A DNA stretch of 64,000 nucleotides, taken from contig CAZPMH010000002.1 in the NCBI GenBank assembly GCA_964587815.1, forward strand, positions 62,001 to 126,000. Reading direction: 5' to 3'. Source of the DNA: UBA1672 sp964587815 (GTDB taxonomy: Bacteria; Pseudomonadota; Alphaproteobacteria; Micavibrionales; Micavibrionaceae). The position numbers were made by a program, and so were the translations under genes. This document shows positions 50,471-59,839 of this stretch, piece by piece. The notes beneath the pieces were generated by a model, which ran no database searches, was not told where the DNA came from, and saw only the letters and a list, made by a program, of their open reading frames with translations. Within the stretch, counting starts at the first letter, position 1. Each line of letters starts with the position of its first letter.

Positions 50471-51695
50471 TTTTTTTGCGCCGCTCGGTCAGTTCGCCTA
50501 AACCTTCTTTTAAAACGACGGCGTTCCAAGGCAGGCCCTGTTTGACGACTTCGGCCATGAAGGGATCGGGGTTGAGTTGTTCGACGTTGAACACGCCTGC
50601 TTCCTGCCCCCATTCGCCGCGCGCCATCATGATGGCACCCGTCACCGCAGGCACGCCTGTTGTGTAAGATACGGCCTGCGCGCCGACTTCGGCGAAGGTC
50701 TTCTGGTGGTCGCACACATTGTAAATCATGACGGTCTTTTCTTCGCCATCCTTGATGCCTGTCATGATGCAGCCGATGGAGGTTTTCCCCTCGTAATCAT
50801 CGGCGAGAGATGAGGGTTCAGGCAGGAGTGTTTTGAGGAATTGAATCGGCACGATTTCGACGCCGTTATGTACCACAGGGTCAATGCGCGTCATGCCGAT
50901 ATTTTGAAGCACTTCCATATGCTTGATGTATTCATCACCGAAGGTCATCCAGAAGCGGATGCGCTTGAGCCCCTTGATATTTTGCGCCAGTGACTCCAGC
51001 TCCTCGTGATAGAGTAGATAGCTGGCGCGGTCACCGACTTCGGGGTAGTTGATCATTTTGCGGAATTCGAGCGGATCGGTTTCGATCCATTGCCCCTCTT
51101 CCCAATACTTGCCGCGTTGTGTGACTTCACGCAGATTAATCTCGGGGTTGAAGTTTGTAGCGAATGCTTTGCCGTGGTCGCCTGCGTTACAATCGACGAT
51201 GTCGATATAGTGGATTTCATCAAAGAGGTTTTTCTGAGCGTAGGCACAATAAATATTGGTTTGGCCCGGGTCAAACCCGCAGCCTAGAATCGCGGTGATG
51301 CCCGCTTCTTTGAACCGTTCCTGATATGCCCATTGCCAGTGATATTCGAATTTTGCTTCATCGAGTGGCTCGTAGTTGGCGGTATCCATGTAGTTGGTTT
51401 TGGTCTCTAGGCACGCATCCATAATGGCCAAATCCTGATACGGCAGCGCCATGTTGATGACCAGATCAGGTTTGGTTTTATTTATGACCGCAACCGTATC
51501 GGAAACGTTGTCGGCATCAAGTTCGTAAACGCTGATGTCTGTGCCGTGTTTTTCTTTACAGGTTTTTTGTATTGCCTCGCATTTTGACAAGGTACGGCTC
51601 GCGAGGTGGATGGATGTAAAAATATCGCTGTTCATTGCACATTTTTGAGCGACGACATTTCCGGCAGCGCCTGCGCCAATGATAAGAACGATCAT
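50460..51695 (-). CDS. Carboxynorspermidine dehydrogenase (saccharopine dehydrogenase family)
   Basis: A 411-aa NADPH-dependent enzyme. It condenses aspartate semialdehyde with a diamine (putrescine or diaminopropane) to give the carboxy-triamine used by NspC. The N-terminal Rossmann motif is VLIIGAGAAGNVVAQKCA (3-20); NMALPYQDLAIMDACLE, AILGCGFDPGQTNIYCAYA and DCNAGDHGKAFATNFNPEIN are family signatures. Pairing with nspC makes this identity secure. Confidence 0.95.
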   Translation of the reverse strand: MIVLIIGAGAAGNVVAQKCAMNSDIFTSIHLASRTLSKCEAIQKTCKEKHGTDISVYELDADNVSDTVAVINKTKPDLVINMALPYQDLAIMDACLETKTNYMDTANYEPLDEAKFEYHWQWAYQERFKEAGITAILGCGFDPGQTNIYCAYAQKNLFDEIHYIDIVDCNAGDHGKAFATNFNPEINLREVTQRGKYWEEGQWIETDPLEFRKMINYPEVGDRASYLLYHEELESLAQNIKGLKRIRFWMTFGDEYIKHMEVLQNIGMTRIDPVVHNGVEIVPIQFLKTLLPEPSSLADDYEGKTSIGCIMTGIKDGEEKTVMIYNVCDHQKTFAEVGAQAVSYTTGVPAVTGAIMMARGEWGQEAGVFNVEQLNPDPFMAEVVKQGLPWNAVVLKEGLGELTERRKKNAA

Positions 51696-51769
51696 AGTTT
51701 ACCTCCTAAAAATTACTGATGTGTTTTATATATAGTTGAATTCCATGTGCAATCAAGTATAAGAGCAGA

Positions 51770-52672
51770 ATGTTGACATATAAGCGTTCAGAAGATGGGT
51801 TTATGGGTTTATCGCCAGCCGATGCGGGTGCGCCTGAAGATGCGGGCGCGGTGATTGTGCCGTTTGGCCTAGAGGCGAGTGTGAGTTATGAGGGCGGGAC
51901 AGCGAAAGGGCCGCAAGCGATTTTTGATGCGTCGCCAGAGTTGGAATATTTTGATGAAGTGTTTTGGGCGGAGTGTTTTCGCGATTACGGGATTGCGACG
52001 CTTGAGCAACCCACTTTAAACGAAGATTTACCCAATAATTTAAATATCTTAGAAGAAACTATTGATTCTATCTTGGAACAAAAGCGGTTCCCTCTAGTTT
52101 TAGGTGGTGAGCACTCTTTGACCGCAGGGGCAATTCGCCCGTTTGCCAAGCGCTTTGAGGAAATTACAATCCTGCAGTTTGACGCGCATGCAGATTTACG
52201 CGACGGTTATCTTGGCGAGCCCTACTCTCATGCGGCGGCGATGCGGCGGTGTTTAGATCATGAGAATGTGCGTTTGGTCAGTGTCGGTATTCGTAATATT
52301 TCAGCCGAAGAAATTCCGTTTTTAGAAGAGAATACGAATCGTATTGAAATGTTCTGGATGAAGGATCATGCGTCTTGGACGCCGCTTGATGTTGCGCGCA
52401 CGGTCGGGTCAGGGCCGGTTTATATCACCTTTGATGTGGACGGGTTTGATTCCTCTCTGATGCCTGCGACGGGCACACCTGAGCCGGGCGGCTTGTTTTG
52501 GCCTGAAGTCATGGAAACGCTGCATCATGTGTCAAAGACGGCGCAGATTGTCGGCGCTGATGTGGTGGAGCTTGCACCGCGGGCGGGGCTTCATGCCTGT
52601 GACTTTGTTGCGGCTAAGTTGTGCTATAAGATTTTGAATTATGCGCTGTGTGCTGATCGCCTCAAAGATTAA
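51770..52672 (+). CDS. speB: Agmatinase (ureohydrolase family)
   Basis: A 300-aa two-metal hydrolase that converts agmatine to putrescine and urea. Metal ligands are in GGEHSLT (His), DAHADLRD (Asp-His-Asp) and TFDVDGFDSS (Asp-Asp), all intact; GTPEPGG is the usual closing motif. It is divergent from the carboxynorspermidine dehydrogenase gene across 74 bases. No arginine decarboxylase is in the window, so the agmatine source is not shown; another guanidino substrate is possible. Confidence 0.88.
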   Translation: MLTYKRSEDGFMGLSPADAGAPEDAGAVIVPFGLEASVSYEGGTAKGPQAIFDASPELEYFDEVFWAECFRDYGIATLEQPTLNEDLPNNLNILEETIDSILEQKRFPLVLGGEHSLTAGAIRPFAKRFEEITILQFDAHADLRDGYLGEPYSHAAAMRRCLDHENVRLVSVGIRNISAEEIPFLEENTNRIEMFWMKDHASWTPLDVARTVGSGPVYITFDVDGFDSSLMPATGTPEPGGLFWPEVMETLHHVSKTAQIVGADVVELAPRAGLHACDFVAAKLCYKILNYALCADRLKD

Positions 52673-52678
52673 CTCGCA

Positions 52679-53761
52679 TTAATAAACCCCAACGTTTCGA
52701 TATATTTTCAACAGGGATTTTCCGACTTCATACTCTGCGCGCAAGGCTGCTGTTTTCGTTTTGTAGATGTCGCGGATGTTATTCGCATTCAGATTATTCT
52801 TATAAACCTGATGCGCTTCGTTGGCAGCGTTTTGCAAAACAGCCTTTTGCCCTTGGAGGTGGTTGAAGGCGATTAGTTCCTTCTCTGTTTTTGCCAGTTG
52901 AGACTTTACAGTTTTTTCGAATTCCTCAAATGCGAGCATATTGGCGTATTCAGCTTTCAACCCATTCGTCTTTAAGTTTCGGGAGGCCGAGCTGGTATTG
53001 ACGTTCCACAGGCTTTGGCTGTTCGTAAATGCGGAATCGCCTATGCCGAAGAACTCATTGATCGACATGTCAGGGAAGATTGCATTTGTTTTTTGAAGAG
53101 ATGCCGTGCCTGCGGTTTTACGGTGAAATTCTGCCTGTGCTTGTTTTACTTCAGGCGCAAACAGTATGTTTTGCGCATCGGCGGCGAGCAGTGGTGTGAT
53201 ATCAGCGGTAGGCATCGGTTTTTTCACCTTCAGTATTTGATCAACATATTCAGGTAAGAGACTGGAATATTTTGTCAAATTACTTCTGATGGTAACTTGT
53301 TTTTTCTCGTAATCGCGTAGTGTTGTTTCAAGTATTGTGCGCTCTTGCTCAAGGCTCGTAAAATCTTGTTTTTCGCTTTTTCTGCTCCAGTCACCGTCTG
53401 CTTTTTCGATAATATATTCAATATCTTGACGGTACCTCTTAAGCAAGGCTTCCTGGTTTTGGATATATCGGTATTCCAAATATTCGTTTGCAATTTTATG
53501 TACCAGTTCCAGCTTAGGATCACCGTAAGAACTTGATGTTTTAAAATCAGTATTCAGGTTGAGCGCAGACGTTATGAGGTTGTCGAGCACGTTATCGCCA
53601 AAAAAGCTCCACCATGCATTTAACGTTGTTTCAGGCGTTGTAAACTTTAAGGGCGATACCGCTTGAAGCTTTGCAGGCGGCGCTGTCGTTTGTGGATTAC
53701 AGGCCACAAGCGTCAGAATTGCCAGACAGTACGCAGCAGATACGGGAGAACGCCTTAACAT
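52679..53761 (-). CDS. Short outer-membrane-factor-like lipoprotein
   Basis: Start ATG 53761 has GGA 8 bases upstream; an in-frame TTG ten codons further up is less likely. The product is 360 aa with a lipobox LVAC. NAWWSFFGDNVLDNLITSALNLNTDFK matches the start of NodT-type outer membrane factors, including the intact one on the other strand (QWWTVYKDETLNALIETAF). The protein is about 100 residues shorter and the usual repeats are poorly conserved, so it may be a degenerate or specialised TolC relative. It is divergent from the efflux operon. Confidence 0.6.
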   Translation of the reverse strand: MLRRSPVSAAYCLAILTLVACNPQTTAPPAKLQAVSPLKFTTPETTLNAWWSFFGDNVLDNLITSALNLNTDFKTSSSYGDPKLELVHKIANEYLEYRYIQNQEALLKRYRQDIEYIIEKADGDWSRKSEKQDFTSLEQERTILETTLRDYEKKQVTIRSNLTKYSSLLPEYVDQILKVKKPMPTADITPLLAADAQNILFAPEVKQAQAEFHRKTAGTASLQKTNAIFPDMSINEFFGIGDSAFTNSQSLWNVNTSSASRNLKTNGLKAEYANMLAFEEFEKTVKSQLAKTEKELIAFNHLQGQKAVLQNAANEAHQVYKNNLNANNIRDIYKTKTAALRAEYEVGKSLLKIYRNVGVY

Positions 53762-53772
53762 AAGAATATTTC

Positions 53773-53866
53773 CGATATGAATTATGTTCAATACGATAAA
53801 GAAAAGACCTAAAACTTCAATGATATGATTGGTTTTTGACCTTTATTTATGTGTATAGTCATATCG
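53773..53866. promoter_or_regulatory. Inverted half-sites in the divergent efflux promoter region
   Basis: CGATATGA (53773-53780), TGATATGA (53821-53828) and TCATATCG (53859-53866) share one core; the first and last are exact reverse complements. They lie between the divergent outer membrane factor genes and could bind a regulator of the efflux operon. No regulator gene is adjacent. Confidence 0.3.
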
Positions 53867-53973
53867 TATTCGTAACCGTTGCGATGACAGAATTGTATGT
53901 TCGTCGCGATAAACAGGTTATGTGCTTTGCGTGTTATATGAGATACTCATGTGTATAAGGCCCTGAAGTTTTT

Positions 53974-55389
53974 ATGTTTTTAAGCCGTAATGGATTTGCC
54001 GCGCTCTTTACCCTGCTTTTTTTGGCGGGTTGTACGCATAAGAACGTTTTTAACCCGAATGGCGGTTACGACCTCAATCAAGCGTTTAAGCATGATATTG
54101 AACAGGCTGACGCGGCCTCCCAAGGACAGTGGTGGACGGTTTATAAAGATGAGACATTAAATGCGCTTATCGAGACGGCTTTTGATACCAATCCGAATTT
54201 ATCACAGATCAGGGCGCGGCTTGATCAGGCAACCGCCATAAGTGTTCAAAATCGCGCGCCCCTCTTCCCGACCGTTACGCTGGATGGATCGAGGTCCAGA
54301 ACCACAAGAGGTAGCGGCCAAGCCCTTGGGTTTTTTGTTACGGGTTCAGAATTTGCACTTCAAGGCGCGGCGAGTTACGAGCTGGATATTTGGGGTGGAA
54401 ACACCGCTTCTTTTAACTCAAGCAAGGCGTCGGAAGCTGCCGCGCAGGAAGATATTTATACGTCTAAAATTACGCTTAGCGCATCTATTGTTGAAGCTTG
54501 GCTGACGATTTTATCGCTGCATGCGCAGGAAAATCTTATACGATCACAAATTGACACAAACAAGACGATTTTGTCGTTGCAAGAACGCCGTTTTGAGCTT
54601 GGCGGTGCGACAGCCTTGGATATTTTACAACAGGAAGAACAGCTTGCACTCTCACAAGCCTCTCTGCCTGATATTGTTTCGGCCAAAGAACAGGCATTGA
54701 ACAATCTGATTGTTTTGATTGGCCAAGATGCGCGTTCGGACCTCTCTTTCGAGGATACAGATTTTCCCGCACCGCTTCCTATTCCTGATGCGGGGCTGCC
54801 CTCTGATTTGTTGGTTAACAGGCCGGATGTTCGCTCTGCCTGGTTGCGTTTGATATCGGCAGATTGGGCCGTTAATGCCGCCTATGCTGACCGGTTGCCG
54901 AGTTTTAATTTGTCATCCGTGTTATCCGCGCGTCAAAGATCATTGGACGGTATTTTTGAAGCATGGCTGCTCGATCTTGCCGCTAGTGTGAGCCTGCCGT
55001 TAATTGATGGCGGCTTGAGGCGCGGCGCGGTTCAACAGGCTCTTGGGTTCACCGAGGAACAATATCACGCCTATCGTGAGACTGTTTTGGGCGCGGTGAT
55101 TGATGTTGAAAATGCACTTGTCGCCAACACCTATCAAGATGAAAGATTGCGCGCTGTGGAAAGTCAGCTAAACACGTCGCGACAGACGTTAGAACGGGCG
55201 CAATCGAGCTATGCCAATGGCAGCGCGACGTATCTGAATGTCTTGACGAGTTTGAATAATGTGCAAGCGTTGGAACAGTTATTGCAACAAGAACGCCTAA
55301 CACAAAGCTTGGAACGCGTTGCGCTCTATCGTGCGCTTGGCGGTCGTGCGTGGGCCAAGGATGATGAGGTTAAACGTGATGCAGAGTAA
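53974..55389 (+). CDS. Outer membrane efflux lipoprotein, NodT family
   Basis: A 471-aa TolC-type outer membrane factor with a lipobox LAGC near residue 20. WWTVYKDETLNALIETA, NPNLSQIRARLDQA, SYELDIWGGN and RPDVRSAWLRL are standard NodT/OprM motifs, in the two-repeat arrangement that builds the trimeric channel. It is the first gene of a three-gene efflux operon and lies 23 bases before the membrane fusion protein. Confidence 0.93.
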   Translation: MFLSRNGFAALFTLLFLAGCTHKNVFNPNGGYDLNQAFKHDIEQADAASQGQWWTVYKDETLNALIETAFDTNPNLSQIRARLDQATAISVQNRAPLFPTVTLDGSRSRTTRGSGQALGFFVTGSEFALQGAASYELDIWGGNTASFNSSKASEAAAQEDIYTSKITLSASIVEAWLTILSLHAQENLIRSQIDTNKTILSLQERRFELGGATALDILQQEEQLALSQASLPDIVSAKEQALNNLIVLIGQDARSDLSFEDTDFPAPLPIPDAGLPSDLLVNRPDVRSAWLRLISADWAVNAAYADRLPSFNLSSVLSARQRSLDGIFEAWLLDLAASVSLPLIDGGLRRGAVQQALGFTEEQYHAYRETVLGAVIDVENALVANTYQDERLRAVESQLNTSRQTLERAQSSYANGSATYLNVLTSLNNVQALEQLLQQERLTQSLERVALYRALGGRAWAKDDEVKRDAE

Positions 55390-55412
55390 AGAAAAGAAAA
55401 CGGATTTTTAAT

Positions 55413-56666
55413 ATGCATGATCAGGACACAATAGAGGAAGAAGTAAAAGTCTCTTTTATGGGGCGTGCAATTATCTCCGTTGCGATTTTACTGGCAGCAG
55501 GTGCTTTTGCATTTTACTTCGTCAGTAAGCCCGCAAAGACCGAAAACGACAAAAAGGAAGATGTTTACGTCGTACGCGTTGATACCGTTCCGGTTGAGCT
55601 CAGCCGCCATGCCTTTGTTATTGAAGCACTCGGGCAGGTTCGTGCAGCTGAGGATATTGAATTGAGAGCGCGCGTGTCGGGGGAAATTATTGCCACATCT
55701 GCTAATTTTGTACCCGGCGGTTTTTTCGAAGCCGGTGATGAAATTTTGAAGATCGACCCGGCTGACTATGCGCTGGATGTCCAGATGAGCAAGGCAGCGC
55801 TCGCGCAGGCAAAAGCAACGTTAGAGGTTGAAAAGGGCCAACAGGAAATTGCACGGGACGAATTATCCTTGCTTCAAGACACGATGGGAAAAAAGTTGCG
55901 CAGCACAGACCTCGCATTGCGTAAGCCGCAAATGGAACAGGCGCAGGCTTCTGTGGATTCTGCGAAGGCACAATTAGAGATGTCTCAGTTGAATTTATCA
56001 CGAACAACCATAACAGCCCCTTTTAACGCGCTGTTGGTTGAACGGATGAAAAAAATCGGCGATGTTGTTTCTGCTCAGGATGTTATTGCAAGTTTGGCCA
56101 GTACGGATGCGTATTGGATAGAATTGGAAGTGCCCGTCAATCATTTACAATGGATTAGATTTGCAGATGAAAACCAGAACGGTTCGGCCGCTACAGTCGA
56201 GCTGGCAGCAGGCATGGGAACGCGTGAAGCATATGTGCGCAATATGGTCGGTCGTGTGGATGCGCAGAGCCGACTGGCGCAAATTATTGTAGAAGTTCCA
56301 GATCCATTGCTTCGAAACAGCACCAAGCAAACAGCATCAGGCAAGTTGATTTTAGATGATTATGTGCGTGTCACAATACAAGGTGGAACAGGAGAACAGT
56401 TAACCGCCCGTATTGAGCAACGCCATCTTCGCGACGGCAATACGGTTTGGCTAAAACGTGATGACGCGCTTGTTATTCAACCTGTGCGCATTGTTTATCA
56501 GGATCGTAAATACGCTTATGTTTCAGATGGTTTACGTGATGGAGATTTGTTGATTACATCAGGGATCACTACCCCTGTTGACGGTATGGCGGTTTCATCA
56601 CGCACAACGGACAAAGCTGCCGCGGATGATGCGAAAGATACCGTACAGAAACAGGATGCCCCTTAG
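55413..56666 (+). CDS. RND efflux periplasmic adaptor (membrane fusion protein)
   Basis: A 417-aa adaptor with one N-terminal membrane helix (about 17-37). The lipoyl half-motifs are QVRAAEDIELRARVSGEI and TTITAPFNALLVERMKKIGDVVSAQD, flanking a coiled-coil hairpin (about 125-185). A beta-barrel domain and a membrane-proximal domain follow. It connects the pump to the outer membrane factor and lies 2 bases before the pump gene. Confidence 0.93.
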   Translation: MHDQDTIEEEVKVSFMGRAIISVAILLAAGAFAFYFVSKPAKTENDKKEDVYVVRVDTVPVELSRHAFVIEALGQVRAAEDIELRARVSGEIIATSANFVPGGFFEAGDEILKIDPADYALDVQMSKAALAQAKATLEVEKGQQEIARDELSLLQDTMGKKLRSTDLALRKPQMEQAQASVDSAKAQLEMSQLNLSRTTITAPFNALLVERMKKIGDVVSAQDVIASLASTDAYWIELEVPVNHLQWIRFADENQNGSAATVELAAGMGTREAYVRNMVGRVDAQSRLAQIIVEVPDPLLRNSTKQTASGKLILDDYVRVTIQGGTGEQLTARIEQRHLRDGNTVWLKRDDALVIQPVRIVYQDRKYAYVSDGLRDGDLLITSGITTPVDGMAVSSRTTDKAAADDAKDTVQKQDAP

Positions 56667-56668
56667 CC

Positions 56669-59600
56669 ATGGCGCACTTTGATAAAAGCGAATTAGACGA
56701 GATTTCGCCGGGGCCGATTGCTTGGATGGCGGCGCATCCCGTTGCGGCCAATTTATTGATGGTGATCTGCCTTATCGGGGGGTTCCTGATTTTAAGCCAG
56801 AGCAAGCAGGAGGTTTTTCCTGAATTCAGTTTAGATATTGTAACCACGACAATGAGCTACCCCGGGGCGAGCCCTGAGGAAGTTGAACAGGGTATTTTGC
56901 TTTCGATTGAAGATGCGATCAAAGATGTGGAGGGGATTAGCGATATTACCTCTAAAGCCTTTGAAGGATACGGTCACGTCATCGCCGAGATTGATGATGA
57001 GGATGAGGCGATACGGGTGGCGCAAGATGTGAAAACCGCTGTTGATCAGATTACCACCTTTCCGGTTGATGCGGAAAACCTGACTGTGAATTTACAAAAA
57101 AACCAAGAAATCGTTATGAAACTGGTTTTGTACGGCAGCGTCAGCGAGGGGGTTTTGCGGGATACGGCAGAAACGGTGCGCACCCGCCTTGAGCAGCACG
57201 ATGATATTAGCTTAGTTAATTTCACCAACGTTAAAAATTACGAAATCCATATTGAGGTGCGTCAAGATGATTTACGTCGATACGGTTTAAGCGTTCAGGA
57301 TGTGGCCAATGCGGTGTCGCTCACCTCGCTCGAAATCGGGGGTGGTTCCTTAAAAACGCCGAGCGGTGAAATCCTTGTGCGCTTGACTGAACGGCGCGAT
57401 TATGGGCAAGAATTCGGTGATATTCCAATTATTCGCTCAGAGAGCGGTAGCACGGTTTATTTACGTGATATTGCCTCCATCAAAGATGGGTTTCAGGATA
57501 TCAACAAATCTGAGCGCTTTAACGGTAAGCAAGCGATTGAGTTACAAATTGCGGCAACGGGCCAGCAAACGCCGATCTCTATTTCCACGGCGACAAAGCA
57601 GGTGATTGAAGATTTAAAGGCTGAACTTCCGGGAGATTTATCTTTGGTCGTAACAGAAGACAGATCCGTAGTTTTCGAACAGCGCGCGTCCCTTCTTATT
57701 CGTAACGGGCTGTTCGGGCTGTTTCTTGTGGTTATTTTTCTGGCCTTGTTTTTAGATGTACGCCTTGCCTTTTGGGTGAGTATGGGTATTCCGATTTCCT
57801 ATATGGGTGCGTTTTTGCTTCTGCCTGCTGCGGATTATTTTTCCATTAACATGATATCGATGTTTGCCTTCATCATTGCGCTTGGCATCGTCGTGGATGA
57901 TGCGGTTGTTGTCGGCGAGAATATCTTTCACAAACGCGAGCAAGGTATGAAACCGTTGCAGGCCAGTGTGACCGGCGCGCGTGAGATGGCTTTGCCCGTG
58001 ACGGTGAGTGTTTTGACCAACATTGTTGCATTCTTACCGATGTTATTTATGCCCGGGTTTATGGGCAAAATATTTGCGATTATTCCTGTCATTGTGATTT
58101 CAACGTTTATTTTATCGTTGGTTGAGAGTTTGTTTATCCTGCCTGCGCATTTGACGTTCAAGCAATCTAAAACCATTAAAAACAAGCCGTTGAACAGTGT
58201 TATAGCCCTTCAAAAAGGGTTTAATAAACGGTTCAAGATATTTGTTGAAAGTTATTATTTGCCCTTTATTAAGCGTGCGGTTTTCGTTCGCTACATCTCG
58301 CTTTCGGTGTTTTTGTTCATTCTGATAGCGATGGGTAGTTTTGTTGTCGGCGGGCATCTGGGTATTCAGCTGTTCCCGCGTGTTGAGTCTGATTCTTCTT
58401 ATGCGCGTGCGGTTCTTCCCGTTGGTGCCCCCGAAGATGATGTGCGTGCCATGGAAGAACAGATCGTTAAAACAGCCGAAGAGATTATCGCAGAAAATGG
58501 CGGTGATCAGCTGTCTTTCGGGGTATATTCCAGCATCAACGAAAATGAAATTGTTGCCTTCGCTTACCTGACCGAGCCTGATATTCGCCCGATGTCGACC
58601 GCGGCGTTCACGAATAAGTGGCGGGAGAAAAACCCTACTCCGCCGAACGTTGAAACCCTTACTTTTGCTTCAGACTTTGGCGGCCCTGGCTCAGGCGCGG
58701 CTCTGACAGTGGAATTGAGCCATAACGATACGGATATACTGGATCGCGCAGCATTGGAACTGGCGGAAAATTTGAAGACTTTTCCGAATACGCAGGATGT
58801 TGATGACGGAACGGCACAAGGGAAGAAACAATTCGACTTTACAATGACAGATTTGGGCTATGCGCTTGGCCTGACACCTGCGGATGTCGGGCGGCAAGTA
58901 CGGGGCGCTTATTACGGTGCGGAGGCCTTAAAGCAACAGCGTGGACGAAACGAGGTGCGAGTTTTGGTTATGTTGAGCGAGGAAGAGCGACGGTCGGCCT
59001 ACTCCTTTCAAAATATGATGATTAAGGCACCGAACGGAGCGGATGTGATGTTGAGTGACGTCGTACAGGTGAATGAGGGACGCGCCTTCACAACGATTAA
59101 TCGGCGGGACGGGCAACGGGTTACAACCGTGTCCTCTGATGTTTCACCGCCCTCAGATGCAAACTTGGTTATCAATGCGATTACGTCTGATATTTTGCCA
59201 AAATTGCAGGAAAAATACCCCGCTCTGACTTATTCTTTTGAAGGACAGCAAGCTGAAATGCGTGAAAGCTTAGGCGCGTTGTTTACTGGTATGTTCGGTA
59301 TTTTGTTTGTGATGTATGCGCTGCTTGCAGTGTTGTTTTCCAGCTACAGCCAGCCCTTAATGGTGATGATTGCTATACCGTTTAGTATGGTTGGCGCAGT
59401 GATCGGACATTTTATTATGGGATATTCTATGAGCATTGTTTCAATGTTCGGGATTATTGCGTTGGCGGGGGTTGTGATTAATGATTCTCTTATTCTGATT
59501 GATCTGGCCAATCAAAAGCGCTTCCGTGACGGTTTGGACAGTTTTTCCGCCGTGGTTGAGGCAGCGAGGCAACGGTTCAGGCCAATTATACTGACAACCT

Positions 59601-59812
59601 TAACCACGTTTGTCGGCCTTGCCCCGATGATGTTTGAGACCTCGCGTCAGGCTAAATTCTTGATACCGATGGCGATTTCTTTAGGCTTTGGTATCGTCTT
59701 TGCGACATTTCTGACGTTGGTTCTTATTCCATCGCTTTATGTGATTAATGAAGATCTTAAGGCCCTGTTGAGACGGTTTAAGCGGGCGTTTTTTGTGCGT
59801 CGTACAGTTTAG
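56669..59812 (+). CDS. RND efflux pump, inner membrane permease
   Basis: A 1047-aa proton-driven pump with twelve helices and two large periplasmic loops. TM4 carries the proton-relay Asp pair in ALGIVVDDAVVVGENIF; SYPGASPEEVEQGI lies in the first porter domain and VINDSLILIDLANQKR in the second half. It resembles the AcrB-like group of unknown substrates rather than AcrB itself. The gene completes the tripartite operon and converges with tamB. Confidence 0.95.
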   Translation: MAHFDKSELDEISPGPIAWMAAHPVAANLLMVICLIGGFLILSQSKQEVFPEFSLDIVTTTMSYPGASPEEVEQGILLSIEDAIKDVEGISDITSKAFEGYGHVIAEIDDEDEAIRVAQDVKTAVDQITTFPVDAENLTVNLQKNQEIVMKLVLYGSVSEGVLRDTAETVRTRLEQHDDISLVNFTNVKNYEIHIEVRQDDLRRYGLSVQDVANAVSLTSLEIGGGSLKTPSGEILVRLTERRDYGQEFGDIPIIRSESGSTVYLRDIASIKDGFQDINKSERFNGKQAIELQIAATGQQTPISISTATKQVIEDLKAELPGDLSLVVTEDRSVVFEQRASLLIRNGLFGLFLVVIFLALFLDVRLAFWVSMGIPISYMGAFLLLPAADYFSINMISMFAFIIALGIVVDDAVVVGENIFHKREQGMKPLQASVTGAREMALPVTVSVLTNIVAFLPMLFMPGFMGKIFAIIPVIVISTFILSLVESLFILPAHLTFKQSKTIKNKPLNSVIALQKGFNKRFKIFVESYYLPFIKRAVFVRYISLSVFLFILIAMGSFVVGGHLGIQLFPRVESDSSYARAVLPVGAPEDDVRAMEEQIVKTAEEIIAENGGDQLSFGVYSSINENEIVAFAYLTEPDIRPMSTAAFTNKWREKNPTPPNVETLTFASDFGGPGSGAALTVELSHNDTDILDRAALELAENLKTFPNTQDVDDGTAQGKKQFDFTMTDLGYALGLTPADVGRQVRGAYYGAEALKQQRGRNEVRVLVMLSEEERRSAYSFQNMMIKAPNGADVMLSDVVQVNEGRAFTTINRRDGQRVTTVSSDVSPPSDANLVINAITSDILPKLQEKYPALTYSFEGQQAEMRESLGALFTGMFGILFVMYALLAVLFSSYSQPLMVMIAIPFSMVGAVIGHFIMGYSMSIVSMFGIIALAGVVINDSLILIDLANQKRFRDGLDSFSAVVEAARQRFRPIILTTLTTFVGLAPMMFETSRQAKFLIPMAISLGFGIVFATFLTLVLIPSLYVINEDLKALLRRFKRAFFVRRTV

Positions 59813-59839
59813 AGTTGGTCGCCTTCCCGCGTTTTCAGG

